From assembly GCA_031548025.1 (NCBI GenBank), contig JAVBRM010000023.1, positions 73,446 through 137,445 of the forward strand: a DNA stretch of 64,000 nt, written 5' to 3'. A program made the position numbers and the translations under genes. The notes below the pieces were generated by a model. The model did no database searches. It had not been told where the DNA came from and saw only the letters and a program-made list of their open reading frames with translations. Every line of letters begins with the position of its first letter. Position 1 is the stretch's first letter. This DNA comes from UBA5239 sp031548025 (GTDB lineage Bacteria; Verrucomicrobiota; Lentisphaeria; Victivallales; Victivallaceae). Positions 46,474 to 54,081 of this stretch are shown here, in pieces.

Positions 46474-47193
46474 TTAATTGCCGTTTACGGTACCACGCCA
46501 GAACCAATTGACTTCTTTGTCGATGTCGGCATTGGCCAGGGCCAGGTTATTCAAGTCCCGCCAGGGCGGCGTCAGAATATCGGTGAACTTGAAATTCGTG
46601 ACATGCCCATCCAGAAAAAGCGCGTTGGACGAACGTTCGTGGCGGGCGTGGAAACGTGTCGCAGCAGCAAGCGGCTGCAGCATCATATTGGCGCCGGTGA
46701 AAGAAGCAATCCAGTGTCCGGTGCCATCCGCGGCATACATGGTGGATGATGGCCGCTTGAAAGCCGTCAGGGGCTTAAAAAAGACTGTCTGATAATAACT
46801 CAATTCCGCATTATGCAAATATCCAAAGCCTTTCGATAAAACAAAAGTATCCTCGGGTCTACTGTTGGCGGCAGAACCGTAGACATAACGCGTAGCACCA
46901 ACCGAGGCAGGTTTGGGATCACCCGGACAACCATAAATAGCGGCATCGCGATGATATGGATAAAGCATGGCATACCAGTATGGCACACTCGTCCCCTGCT
47001 TGTTGCAATAAGCCAGAAAATCGCTTTGGTACATGACATGGGCCAGGCCGATTTGCTTCTCGTTTCCGGCGCAGGCGGTTCGCCGCCCGGCGGCCCGGGC
47101 CCGGCTGAGAGCAGGCAATAACAGCGCCGCCAGAATCGCAATGATCGCTATAACGATCAGTAACTCTAAAAGTGTGAATTTTCGGCATGCCAT
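46474..47193 (-). CDS. Prepilin-type N-terminal cleavage/methylation protein (pseudopilin, H-x-DG type)
   Basis: A 239-residue protein with GGGAGGAG 7 bases before the ATG. The signal helix begins MACRKFTLLELLIVIAIIAI and continues LAALLLPALSRARAAGRRT; Lys replaces Gly at -1 and Glu+5 is retained. The C-terminal HARHERSSNALFLDGHVTNF is the H-x-DG motif. It lies 19 bases after the LacI regulator on the same strand, so it is under that repressor's promoter. The regulator and its divergent DUF4838 gene complete a third or fourth copy of the regulator, pseudopilin and glycosidase pattern. Confidence 0.87.
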   Translation of the reverse strand: MACRKFTLLELLIVIAIIAILAALLLPALSRARAAGRRTACAGNEKQIGLAHVMYQSDFLAYCNKQGTSVPYWYAMLYPYHRDAAIYGCPGDPKPASVGATRYVYGSAANSRPEDTFVLSKGFGYLHNAELSYYQTVFFKPLTAFKRPSSTMYAADGTGHWIASFTGANMMLQPLAAATRFHARHERSSNALFLDGHVTNFKFTDILTPPWRDLNNLALANADIDKEVNWFWRGTVNGN

Positions 47194-47212
47194 AGGTCAC
47201 TCCTCCCTGGTT

Positions 47213-48208
47213 TTACTTACTTTTTTCGCTGGGCGCCGCCACCGATCCCCGCTCAATCAACTCCGGGAATAACGGCTCGGGACTTGGATAGCACCGTTTT
47301 TCAATCCGGTGAATCAGCATTTCCATCGCCCGCTGTCCCAGCAAACCAAAAGGCGGACGAATTGTGGTCAGCGCCGGATACAAATAAGAAGCATATTCCT
47401 TGTCGTCATAACCGCAGATGGAAATATCTTCCGGAATGCGAAGATTCAACTCTCTGGCCGCCCGGTAACACCCCACCGCCAACACATCCGCCATGGCAAA
47501 AATCGCCGTCGGCCGATCCGGGCGGCGCAACAATTTCATGGCCCCTTCGTAACCGCAATATTCCCGGTAGAAGCGGACCTTGACCAGCAAAGACGGATCA
47601 TATTTGATTCCGGCTTTTTTGAGCTCGCCCCGATAACCGGCCTGCTTGGGGTTTTTATCCGGATCATCCGGCTGCGTTACCGTTATGTGTCCGATACGCC
47701 GATGGCCTTTTTCCAGCAGATGACGCATGATCAGCTCCGCGCCATACAGAACTTCAATGCTGATATCATTTTCACCGGAGTCTTGCGGCATAACTTTATT
47801 CAGGTGGATCAACGGAAAACTCGATTGATTTTTGAGCGGTCCCGACTTGATATCCCAGAAAAAACTGATCACACCCTCCAGCCCGGATTGCCGCAGGTTA
47901 TTCAGTTCCTCTTCACGCGATACAGTCAGCAAATGGTAATTGGCGGCAGCCGCGGTATCGCCGGCCCCTTTCAGAAATTGCGAAAAATGCACATTTCCGA
48001 AATCCCTGGCGATGATCGCGGTCATATACGTGCGGGCTCCCACCAGGACCCGGGCCGACATATTGGGCATATACTGGTGAGCCTCGGCGCATGTCAATAT
48101 CTGCTGCTTCAGCTCTTCCCTGATCTGGCCCGATCCGGAAAGCGCCCGGTGCACGGTCGATTTCGACACACCGATCATTCCGGCCAATTCCGTAATAGTT
48201 ACCGACAT
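47213..48208 (-). CDS. LacI-family transcriptional repressor
   Basis: A 331-residue protein; the ATG at 48208 is preferred because AAGGA lies 7 bases upstream. The N-terminal helix-turn-helix is ITELAGMIGVSKSTVHRALS, followed by a hinge. The sugar-binding domain shows YGAELIMRHLLEKGHRRIGH, RPTAIFAMADVLAVGCYRAA, ISICGYDDKEYASYLYPALT and TIRPPFGLLGQRAMEMLI. Two identical 12-bp palindromes, one downstream of its own promoter and one downstream of the divergent promoter, are its probable operators, so it represses itself with the pseudopilin, and the DUF4838 gene. Confidence 0.93.
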   Translation of the reverse strand: MSVTITELAGMIGVSKSTVHRALSGSGQIREELKQQILTCAEAHQYMPNMSARVLVGARTYMTAIIARDFGNVHFSQFLKGAGDTAAAANYHLLTVSREEELNNLRQSGLEGVISFFWDIKSGPLKNQSSFPLIHLNKVMPQDSGENDISIEVLYGAELIMRHLLEKGHRRIGHITVTQPDDPDKNPKQAGYRGELKKAGIKYDPSLLVKVRFYREYCGYEGAMKLLRRPDRPTAIFAMADVLAVGCYRAARELNLRIPEDISICGYDDKEYASYLYPALTTIRPPFGLLGQRAMEMLIHRIEKRCYPSPEPLFPELIERGSVAAPSEKSK

Positions 48209-48237
48209 TATTTCATCCTTCATTTTCGACACAACCT

Positions 48238-48249
48238 GGGAACGTTCCC
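48238..48249. promoter_or_regulatory. LacI-type operator, copy 1
   Basis: GGGAACGTTCCC is a perfect palindrome with a central CG, the standard geometry of LacI-family sites. It lies 15 bases downstream of the -10 hexamer of the minus-strand promoter, in the LacI gene's leader. The identical sequence recurs at 48379-48390. Confidence 0.88.
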
Positions 48250-48264
48250 GGGATGCATATCATA

Positions 48265-48293
48265 ATTATAACCGAAAACCCGGAATTTGTCAA
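48265..48293 (-). promoter_or_regulatory. Consensus sigma-70 promoter of the LacI gene
   Basis: On the minus strand TTGACA (48293-48288) and TATAAT (48270-48265) are separated by exactly 17 bases, a perfect consensus promoter. It drives the LacI regulator and the pseudopilin gene, and is followed by an operator. Confidence 0.9.
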
Positions 48294-48333
48294 GTATTTT
48301 CCGGTAATTTCTTTAAATTTTTTAATTACCTTA

Positions 48334-48362
48334 TTGACAAAAGCATGGGATGACGGTATAAT
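48334..48362 (+). promoter_or_regulatory. Consensus sigma-70 promoter of the DUF4838 gene
   Basis: TTGACA (48334-48339) and TATAAT (48357-48362) are separated by exactly 17 bases. The expected start of transcription is near 48369, 10 bases before the operator at 48379. With the minus-strand promoter it forms a nearly mirror-symmetric divergent control region. Confidence 0.92.
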
Positions 48363-48378
48363 CTAATCAAGAAGCACT

Positions 48379-48390
48379 GGGAACGTTCCC
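48379..48390. promoter_or_regulatory. LacI-type operator, copy 2
   Basis: This GGGAACGTTCCC palindrome is identical to 48238-48249 and lies 16 bases past the -10 of the plus-strand promoter. Bound repressor would block elongation or promoter clearance. The two sites are 141 bases apart, about 13.4 helical turns, so looping is possible. Confidence 0.88.
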
Positions 48391-48425
48391 GGGAAATATA
48401 TTTTAATAAGGAGTTACGATCAGTT

Positions 48426-50384
48426 ATGATGAAAGAATTGATGTGTATGACGCTATTTGCGGGAATCCTCCTGGGAGCGGCGGCGGCGGAAAACCTGGTG
48501 GCCTATCCCGCCAAGGCCCTGCCGGTGGAAAAATTCGCAGCGGAAGAGTTGGCCGGTTATCTCACCAAAAGCACCGGCGAAAAGTACCGCTCCGTGGCGG
48601 AAAATCAACCCGAAGCCGCGCAGGCGGCATTCTTCGTCGGCAAGTGCGATGCCCTGAAAGCCAAACCGTTTTATACCGGCGACCTGGCTTCGGAGGAATT
48701 TATAGTTACGGCGGAAAACGGCAAAATATATATTTACGGCGATGACGGTCCCGGCGCGCCGATGAGCTCCAAAAACCGTGCCGGAACTTTACTGGGAGTC
48801 TATGATTTCCTGGAAAATGAATTGGGAATCGCCTGGCTTTGGCCGGGAGACGACGGCGAAGATGTCCCGTCGCGTCAATGGCTGCCGCCAAAAGATTTCA
48901 GCCGCCGCGCCAAACCGGTCTACTCCATCCGCAGCATGGGTTTCAGCTATGGCAAATACGAGCCCAAAGAAATCAACAGCGAAATCGGCAAATGGGCGCG
49001 CCGCCAGAAACTGGGTTGGACCGAACAAGCATGGTTCGGACACAGTTGGCATTCCTATGTTTTCAAGACGGGCGTCGACAAACAGCATCCCGAATGGCTG
49101 GCCCTGTACGGCGGCGAGCGACGCGGCCCCCATTGCTGTACCTCCAACCCGGATTTCCGGAATTACATCGTCGATCAGGTGCTGAATCACCCCACCAATA
49201 AAAACATGAAAATCGCCTCGGTTTCCCCCTCTGACGGTTACGGTTTCTGCGAATGCGAAAACTGCCGCAAGCTGGATCAACCCGGAACCGACTACACCCG
49301 CAGTGTTCCGAGTTTGTCCGACCGCCATTGGGCGTATGCCAATTATATCGCCCGTGAAGTCAAAAAACGCAATCCCGACCGCGGCGTGGGGATGTTTGCT
49401 TATACCGCTTACGGCGAAGCCCCGGAAACGATCGATACCTTTGAGGACAATCTCTATCTCTCCATGACTTTCAGCAAGGCTTATTTCGTCAAGCCCGACA
49501 TCAAGGAAAAATTCTTCCAGCGGCTGGACAAATGGAAAACTAAAAAAGTCAAAATCATCGGGCGCGAATACTGGGGAATGCATTACTGGCTGAGCCTGCC
49601 GTATATTTTCACGGCGCAGATTGCCGAAAGCATGCCCAAACTTTACCACGCCGGTCTGGTCGGTATGTACGGCGAAGCCCAAAAAGATTTCGCCACCCAG
49701 GGCCCTAACTATTTTCTGGTCGCCCATCTGCTGTGGAATCCGGAAGCCGATTCGCAGCGGATTCTGGACCGCTATTATCAGGGCTTCGGCCCGGCGGCCA
49801 AATCCATACGGCGCTATTTCGATACTTTTGAACAGGCTATTTTGAACAACCAGGAGGCAATTCCCGATTTCAGCTATCGCAAGCTGATCTATTCATGGCC
49901 GGAGGTCCTCGACCCCGCCACTCTGGAAAAAGCGGGCGAGGCCCTGGCGGCCGCCCGGAAAGATACCGCCGATCAGGACACCATCTGGCGGAAACGCGTG
50001 GAATTTATCGGCATCGGCTACGACTACACCCGGATTATGATGGAACTCTTGACCACCTACCGGCGCCTGGGCCAGGCCGGAGTGCCGCTGACCGCTTTCA
50101 GTCAGGCCGGCGATCAAATCGAGGCCGACAAATACAAACTGCCGGCTTTACCATCCGACATCGTCGCCCTGTGGACAACCCGACCGGAAAAACCGCTGGA
50201 AAAAGCGGAAAAAATCGCTCTGCTCAAAAGAGCGATCGAACTGGGCGAAGCCCGGGCCAAGATTCTTCGAGACAATGCGAATCTGCCCGCGGTATCGCTC
50301 GGCATGTACCAGTACACAATCGACAAGGGAATCCGCCCCTGGCACCAAACCTGTATTGACGAACTCGCCAAGCTGAATCAATAA
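48426..50384 (+). CDS. Secreted DUF4838 domain protein (glycosidase-like)
   Basis: A 652-residue protein with a signal peptide (MMKELMCMTLFAGILLGAAAA). Residues about 22-150 resemble the alpha-glucuronidase/hexosaminidase N-terminal domain (FAAEELAGYLTKSTGEKY; YDFLENELGIAWLWPGDDG). DUF4838 follows: GHSWHSYVFKTGVDKQHPEW, ASVSPSDGYGFCECENCRKL with its Cys-x4-Cys-x2-Cys cluster, and REYWGMHYWLSLPYIFTAQI. The fold is expected to be a TIM barrel and the Asp in SPSDGYG is a catalytic candidate. AAGGAG lies about 12 bases before the ATG. Repressed by the divergent LacI protein; probably acts on a uronate- or amino-sugar-containing glycan. Confidence 0.82.
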   Translation: MMKELMCMTLFAGILLGAAAAENLVAYPAKALPVEKFAAEELAGYLTKSTGEKYRSVAENQPEAAQAAFFVGKCDALKAKPFYTGDLASEEFIVTAENGKIYIYGDDGPGAPMSSKNRAGTLLGVYDFLENELGIAWLWPGDDGEDVPSRQWLPPKDFSRRAKPVYSIRSMGFSYGKYEPKEINSEIGKWARRQKLGWTEQAWFGHSWHSYVFKTGVDKQHPEWLALYGGERRGPHCCTSNPDFRNYIVDQVLNHPTNKNMKIASVSPSDGYGFCECENCRKLDQPGTDYTRSVPSLSDRHWAYANYIAREVKKRNPDRGVGMFAYTAYGEAPETIDTFEDNLYLSMTFSKAYFVKPDIKEKFFQRLDKWKTKKVKIIGREYWGMHYWLSLPYIFTAQIAESMPKLYHAGLVGMYGEAQKDFATQGPNYFLVAHLLWNPEADSQRILDRYYQGFGPAAKSIRRYFDTFEQAILNNQEAIPDFSYRKLIYSWPEVLDPATLEKAGEALAAARKDTADQDTIWRKRVEFIGIGYDYTRIMMELLTTYRRLGQAGVPLTAFSQAGDQIEADKYKLPALPSDIVALWTTRPEKPLEKAEKIALLKRAIELGEARAKILRDNANLPAVSLGMYQYTIDKGIRPWHQTCIDELAKLNQ

Positions 50385-50434
50385 ATTTTATATTCAATCA
50401 GGGCTTATTATATATATTTATAGTCATCATCAAC

Positions 50435-50463
50435 TTGAGATCAGGTTAATAATGTACTATAAT
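50435..50463 (+). promoter_or_regulatory. Promoter of the 50487 gene
   Basis: TTGAGA (50435-50440) and TATAAT (50458-50463) are separated by 17 bases, giving a transcript with a leader of about 17 bases before the ATG at 50487, with CAGGAG in between. This suggests that the gene can be expressed apart from the DUF4838 gene. Confidence 0.75.
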
Positions 50464-50486
50464 TATATATATAACCAGGAGCCCAT

Positions 50487-52223
50487 ATGAAAATCACCGC
50501 TACCGAACAGACTGCCGCCGGCAGAAAATATGTCCCGGTCCCCATTGGCAATGGCGACCTTTCGCTGATCGTCGATTATGAAGGGTCCATGAATCAGAAA
50601 ACTTACTCCGGCGGCATGATCCCCGGCATCCGACGGGCCGGAGTGCGCTTCAGTACGGTCGGTTTTCAGTTGACTCCGTTGGGGTATTTTCTTATTGGCC
50701 CGGAAAGCAAAACCGAGCCTGAATCCTGGAGTCAGACCCTCGACACCCGCGCCGGAATGGTGTCGTCCAGGTGTGTTTATACCAACGGGACCGTACTGGA
50801 ATCCGAGAGTTTCTGCCATCCCGAGCGCCCGTTGATCTGTCTGCGACGCCGGATCAGCGGTCACGAACCGCTGGTTTTCCAATACATTCTGCCCGAAGAT
50901 GACTTGATGACCATCACCGGAGATCCATCAGAAGGAATCAAAATAAAATTCCCCGGCCTGCTCGGCAACACCGAATTCATCCGGATCACGGCGGATAAAA
51001 ATATCTCTTTCGAAAAAAATGCTGATGGTTGGAGTTTCAGCACAATGGAGCGCGAAATTTGTATTTTCATCAATTTCGGCGCGGAAAAACCCAACTCCAC
51101 CTTCGAGGAGTACAAAGCACTCAGCGCCGCCGCGTGGGAGAAATTCTACGCCGAAGGCAGGCCCCTCCCCCATCTGTCGGACAAGATCGCGGAAGTCTGC
51201 GAAACTTCGCTCTATCATCTGAAAATTTCCTCGACCAAATGGTCGATTCCGGTCGGCCTTTTCGATACCCACTGGCATGGCCGCTACTTCGGTTTCGACG
51301 AATCTTTCTGCGCCGACGGCCTGATTGCCGCCGGACACCTGGCGGAGGCCCGCAAGGTTATTGAATTCCGTTACGAGCACCTGGACGCCGCCCGGAAACG
51401 CGCTTATTACTATTTTCAAAAAACCAGCGACGCCGTCCGTTATGTCTGGCAGGCGGTGGAGGCCCCGGGGGTGGAAACGGCCTACCCCAGTTTCTGGCTG
51501 GAACACTATTTCCACATGGCGATCATCGCGGAAACCGCCTGGAATTACGTTCAAGCTTCCGGCGACAAAGAATTTCTCCGGGACACCGCCTACCCGATCA
51601 TCCGCGGCTGCGCGGAATTCTACCGCATTCATATGCTCTATTTTCATGACGGTAAAGTATCCGTCGGACGCTGTACCGATCTGGAACGGCTCGGCGCGGC
51701 CCGCGAGAACGCCTTTATGACCTCATGCGGTATCATCGCCAATTTTCGGATCGCCGCTCAAGCCGCGGAAACCCTCGGTCTCGATCCCGAACAAACCGCC
51801 ACCTGGCGCGATCTGGCCGACCGGATTGCCGAAAATCTGGCCAACGACGGCACCAAATACATTCCATATCCCGAATGCCCGGACAAAAGCATCGCGGTAC
51901 TGGCCGGACTGTACCCGTTCCCCGCCCTCCCCGCATCGGACCCGATGCAAAAAGCGGCGGTCGAAGATTTTTTCCGCAACGCCTCCACCGCCGGAAACAT
52001 GTATCCGACCGGCAAATCCGTCTGCGCCTGGTACGCCGCCTGGATGGCGATAGCCGCCGCCCGCCTCGGCATGAAAGACGTCGCCTTGAAACTGATCGAA
52101 GAAACCGCGGAGCAAACCGGCTGCTTCTCGGAAATCTTCGAGATTTACGAGAGCGGCAATCATCCGTGGTTCACTACCGCCGAAGGCATTTTCCTCCGCG
52201 CCGTGCGGGAATTGGCGAATTAG
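50487..52223 (+). CDS. Probable (alpha/alpha)6-barrel glycoside hydrolase (GH95/GH65-like)
   Basis: A 578-residue protein without a signal peptide. The N-terminal 220 residues form a beta-sandwich-like region beginning VPVPIGNGDLSLIVDYEGSM, reminiscent of GH95. The barrel follows from about 225: GLFDTHWHGRYFGFDESFCA, AYPSFWLEHYFHMAIIAETA and CSEIF-type CFSEIFEIYESGNHPWFTTA near the end. Family 65 and 95 enzymes use Glu or Asp residues at these positions, but the exact catalytic pair is not settled here. CAGGAG precedes the ATG and the gene has its own promoter. It probably trims oligosaccharides in the cytoplasm. Confidence 0.6.
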   Translation: MKITATEQTAAGRKYVPVPIGNGDLSLIVDYEGSMNQKTYSGGMIPGIRRAGVRFSTVGFQLTPLGYFLIGPESKTEPESWSQTLDTRAGMVSSRCVYTNGTVLESESFCHPERPLICLRRRISGHEPLVFQYILPEDDLMTITGDPSEGIKIKFPGLLGNTEFIRITADKNISFEKNADGWSFSTMEREICIFINFGAEKPNSTFEEYKALSAAAWEKFYAEGRPLPHLSDKIAEVCETSLYHLKISSTKWSIPVGLFDTHWHGRYFGFDESFCADGLIAAGHLAEARKVIEFRYEHLDAARKRAYYYFQKTSDAVRYVWQAVEAPGVETAYPSFWLEHYFHMAIIAETAWNYVQASGDKEFLRDTAYPIIRGCAEFYRIHMLYFHDGKVSVGRCTDLERLGAARENAFMTSCGIIANFRIAAQAAETLGLDPEQTATWRDLADRIAENLANDGTKYIPYPECPDKSIAVLAGLYPFPALPASDPMQKAAVEDFFRNASTAGNMYPTGKSVCAWYAAWMAIAAARLGMKDVALKLIEETAEQTGCFSEIFEIYESGNHPWFTTAEGIFLRAVRELAN

Positions 52224-52322
52224 GGAATTGGAGAATTATGGAGAGGCTGTAAGTGATTGAGGTAAATATTCGGCGGAACCGGAAGTAAGCGAAAGCGCAT
52301 AAACCGTACCGATTTTGCTGTT

Positions 52323-52420
52323 GAAGAACGATACTGCATCTTGCCTCAAAAATCCAACCACATGGAATATCAACGATAAGTAATTCTCCAGCATTCAGTT
52401 GTGGCACATGCACCATTTTT
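52323..52420. repeat. Direct repeat flanking the 52436-53485 gene, copy 1
   Basis: Shares GAAGAAC, ATCTTGCCTCAAAAA, ATTCTCCAGCATT and CACATGCACCATTTTT with 53571-53679 in the same order and orientation; the middle differs in length. It starts 15 bases beyond the stop codon of the unknown membrane protein gene. On the minus strand a short open frame (MVHVPQLNAGELLIVDIPCG) begins in it, but the matching frame in copy 2 is interrupted, so it is probably not coding. Confidence 0.7.
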
Positions 52421-52435
52421 AATATGTTTCCGCGC

Positions 52436-53485
52436 TTATAATTTCCCATGCTTGCGCAGTATCATTTCCGCACTTTTTAAGGGGTTTTGCGGATTAAGTT
52501 TATGAATTAACGTCCCTTTGCCGTTATCGTAATATCCCAAACTTTCATACAGTGCAAACCAGATAGTCAGGTCTTCGTTGTCGGAGTGGCGTTGCCACAG
52601 CGCATCCATTCGGGAAATGAGTTCTTCCAATCCAATCTCCCCGGCCTTGTATTTTTCGATTCTAGTTTGTTCGATCCGGCGAAGTTTTGATTGTTCAGTC
52701 ATATTCAGATATCCAATTTCCTTCCGAATGCGGTCGGTATCTTCCTTGCGGGATTGCCAATCTTCCATGCCGTTGGCGGCGACATCAATCACCAGGGAAT
52801 CGCTATTGCCGTGCTCCAACATCCACAGACATAAACTTTGCCAATCCTCACAGGTATTACTTCCAGCTTCCTCGTGAATCAAAAACTCATCAGGGGAGAG
52901 ATACTCACTTCGACCATTTGTCTTTAAAATCTGGCTTTTCCACGCTTTGTAGTTTGGAAAACGCCCGGTAAAATCAGCGAATGTGCGGTTGCCTGTTTGA
53001 TAGTGAAGTGTAATAACTTCGCCTTTTTTGTTCACTGCGGCAAGTTCATTCATATCGACACGGCGGGCAAACGCGGTCAATCCCCAACATCTGAAGTTGA
53101 ATGGGATCAACCATCCCAGATTTCTTTCGTCCTCTGCATTCCATGGATAAAGCGAAGAGTCTTCGGCATCCGTTAAATCGCCTTTCGGAATTTCATAGAT
53201 ATATCCGGCTCTTGCCATTTCTCCAGTAAGCCAATAACACAATGTTATAAACAGTAAGGGCAGACTGCCGAAATCCAACAACAGTGGAACCCAAAACCAG
53301 TATATCGCCAAATGCCAGTCAAGAATGGCAAGCCCAATGACGCCGGACAAGCCGCCAATCAGGGGAATCATGGAAAAACTTTTATTTTTCTTGCTTTTCC
53401 ATACTCCAATCATTGCGACGATGTAGCTAATAGAGATACACCCCCACAGAAGAATAAATGGAGCGGCTATCAACCATCTCAACAT
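52436..53485 (-). CDS. Unknown membrane protein
   Basis: A 349-residue protein. The ATG at 53485 is 7-8 bases after GGAGG; a longer TTG-initiated frame to 53533 lacks such a site. Three hydrophobic helices occupy about 1-95 (LRWLIAAPFILLWGCISISY, FSMIPLIGGLSGVIGLAILD, LPLLFITLCYWLTG). The remaining 250 residues are soluble, acidic and Trp-rich (CEDWQSLCLWMLEHGNSDSL; EKYKAGEIGLEELISRMDAL). I recognise no family. It is AT-richer than its neighbours, alone on its strand and flanked by direct repeats, like an acquired or duplicated single-gene cassette; an immunity or defence role is speculative. Confidence 0.65.
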   Translation of the reverse strand: MLRWLIAAPFILLWGCISISYIVAMIGVWKSKKNKSFSMIPLIGGLSGVIGLAILDWHLAIYWFWVPLLLDFGSLPLLFITLCYWLTGEMARAGYIYEIPKGDLTDAEDSSLYPWNAEDERNLGWLIPFNFRCWGLTAFARRVDMNELAAVNKKGEVITLHYQTGNRTFADFTGRFPNYKAWKSQILKTNGRSEYLSPDEFLIHEEAGSNTCEDWQSLCLWMLEHGNSDSLVIDVAANGMEDWQSRKEDTDRIRKEIGYLNMTEQSKLRRIEQTRIEKYKAGEIGLEELISRMDALWQRHSDNEDLTIWFALYESLGYYDNGKGTLIHKLNPQNPLKSAEMILRKHGKL

Positions 53486-53570
53486 TCGCCACCTCCGGTA
53501 TTTTCTTTCGTGTTTATGGTCTAGTCTCCTCAATTGGGAAATGGCAAAATGGAAATTCCTCCATCTTGCC

Positions 53571-53679
53571 GAAGAACTATACCGTATCTTGCCTCAAAAA
53601 GCAAATTAAAATTCAACCTCGCAAAATATCCATGGTAAGTTATTCTCCAGCATTAAGTTGTGACACATGCACCATTTTT
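53571..53679. repeat. Direct repeat flanking the 52436-53485 gene, copy 2
   Basis: This is the partner of 52323-52420 and lies 86 bases upstream of the gene's start. The best-conserved part is ATTCTCCAGCATTAAGTTGT followed by G-CACATGC-type sequence and ACCATTTTT. The rest of the 53486-53794 spacer is AT-rich with no other recognisable feature. Confidence 0.7.
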
Positions 53680-53794
53680 GTCTATTTGGGGTAAAAACCT
53701 CTCTCTTTTGCAGTTCTCATAACCCAACCAGATGTTATAATATTAAAAAATGTTATGATAGTGACCATTATCAGTAGAGTTGCTACAATAAGTA

Positions 53795-54010
53795 ATGCCG
53801 TGCATGGAGCATAATCAGCATCAGTATAGAATACTAAGAGAAATGCGCCAACTCTTCGCAACGGAAAAACTTAAAATCAAATCATGGCGGAGAGAAATTG
53901 CAAAATGGGTGGCTGATTTTTCCGCGCTGAAAACCGGACGCCGTTCCTTCGACGACGACGATTACGAATATGGCCTGACGCTCACCCTGGGTACGGCCCA
54001 AGGCAGATAG
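53795..54010 (+). CDS. Short hypothetical protein (doubtful)
   Basis: A 71-residue frame, MPCMEHNQHQYRILREMRQL onward, ending FDDDDYEYGLTLTLGTAQGR. It has no clear Shine-Dalgarno or family match. The second half is GC-richer than the first, so the frame may be the tail of a decayed longer gene joined to intergenic sequence. It converges on the pyrophosphatase gene. Reported because nothing else explains 53.8-54.0 kb. Confidence 0.3.
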   Translation: MPCMEHNQHQYRILREMRQLFATEKLKIKSWRREIAKWVADFSALKTGRRSFDDDDYEYGLTLTLGTAQGR

Positions 54011-54046
54011 AAAAGGCCGGTGAATCTTTATTCGATCCACCGGCCT
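54010..54046 (-). terminator. Intrinsic terminator of the membrane pyrophosphatase gene
   Basis: AGGCCGGTG (54014-54022) pairs with CACCGGCCT (54038-54046), a 9-bp GC-rich stem. On the minus strand it is followed by TTTTCTATC. It starts 36 bases after the hppA stop at 54082. Confidence 0.8.
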
Positions 54047-54081
54047 GAAATGTACCTTTTATATCAGGTCAATTTACCTTA

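Noticed and set aside
52174..52449. Possible 91-residue minus-strand gene in direct-repeat copy 1
   Set aside because: The matching frame in copy 2 is interrupted after about 11 residues, and the 3' end runs into the antisense of the 50487-52223 gene.
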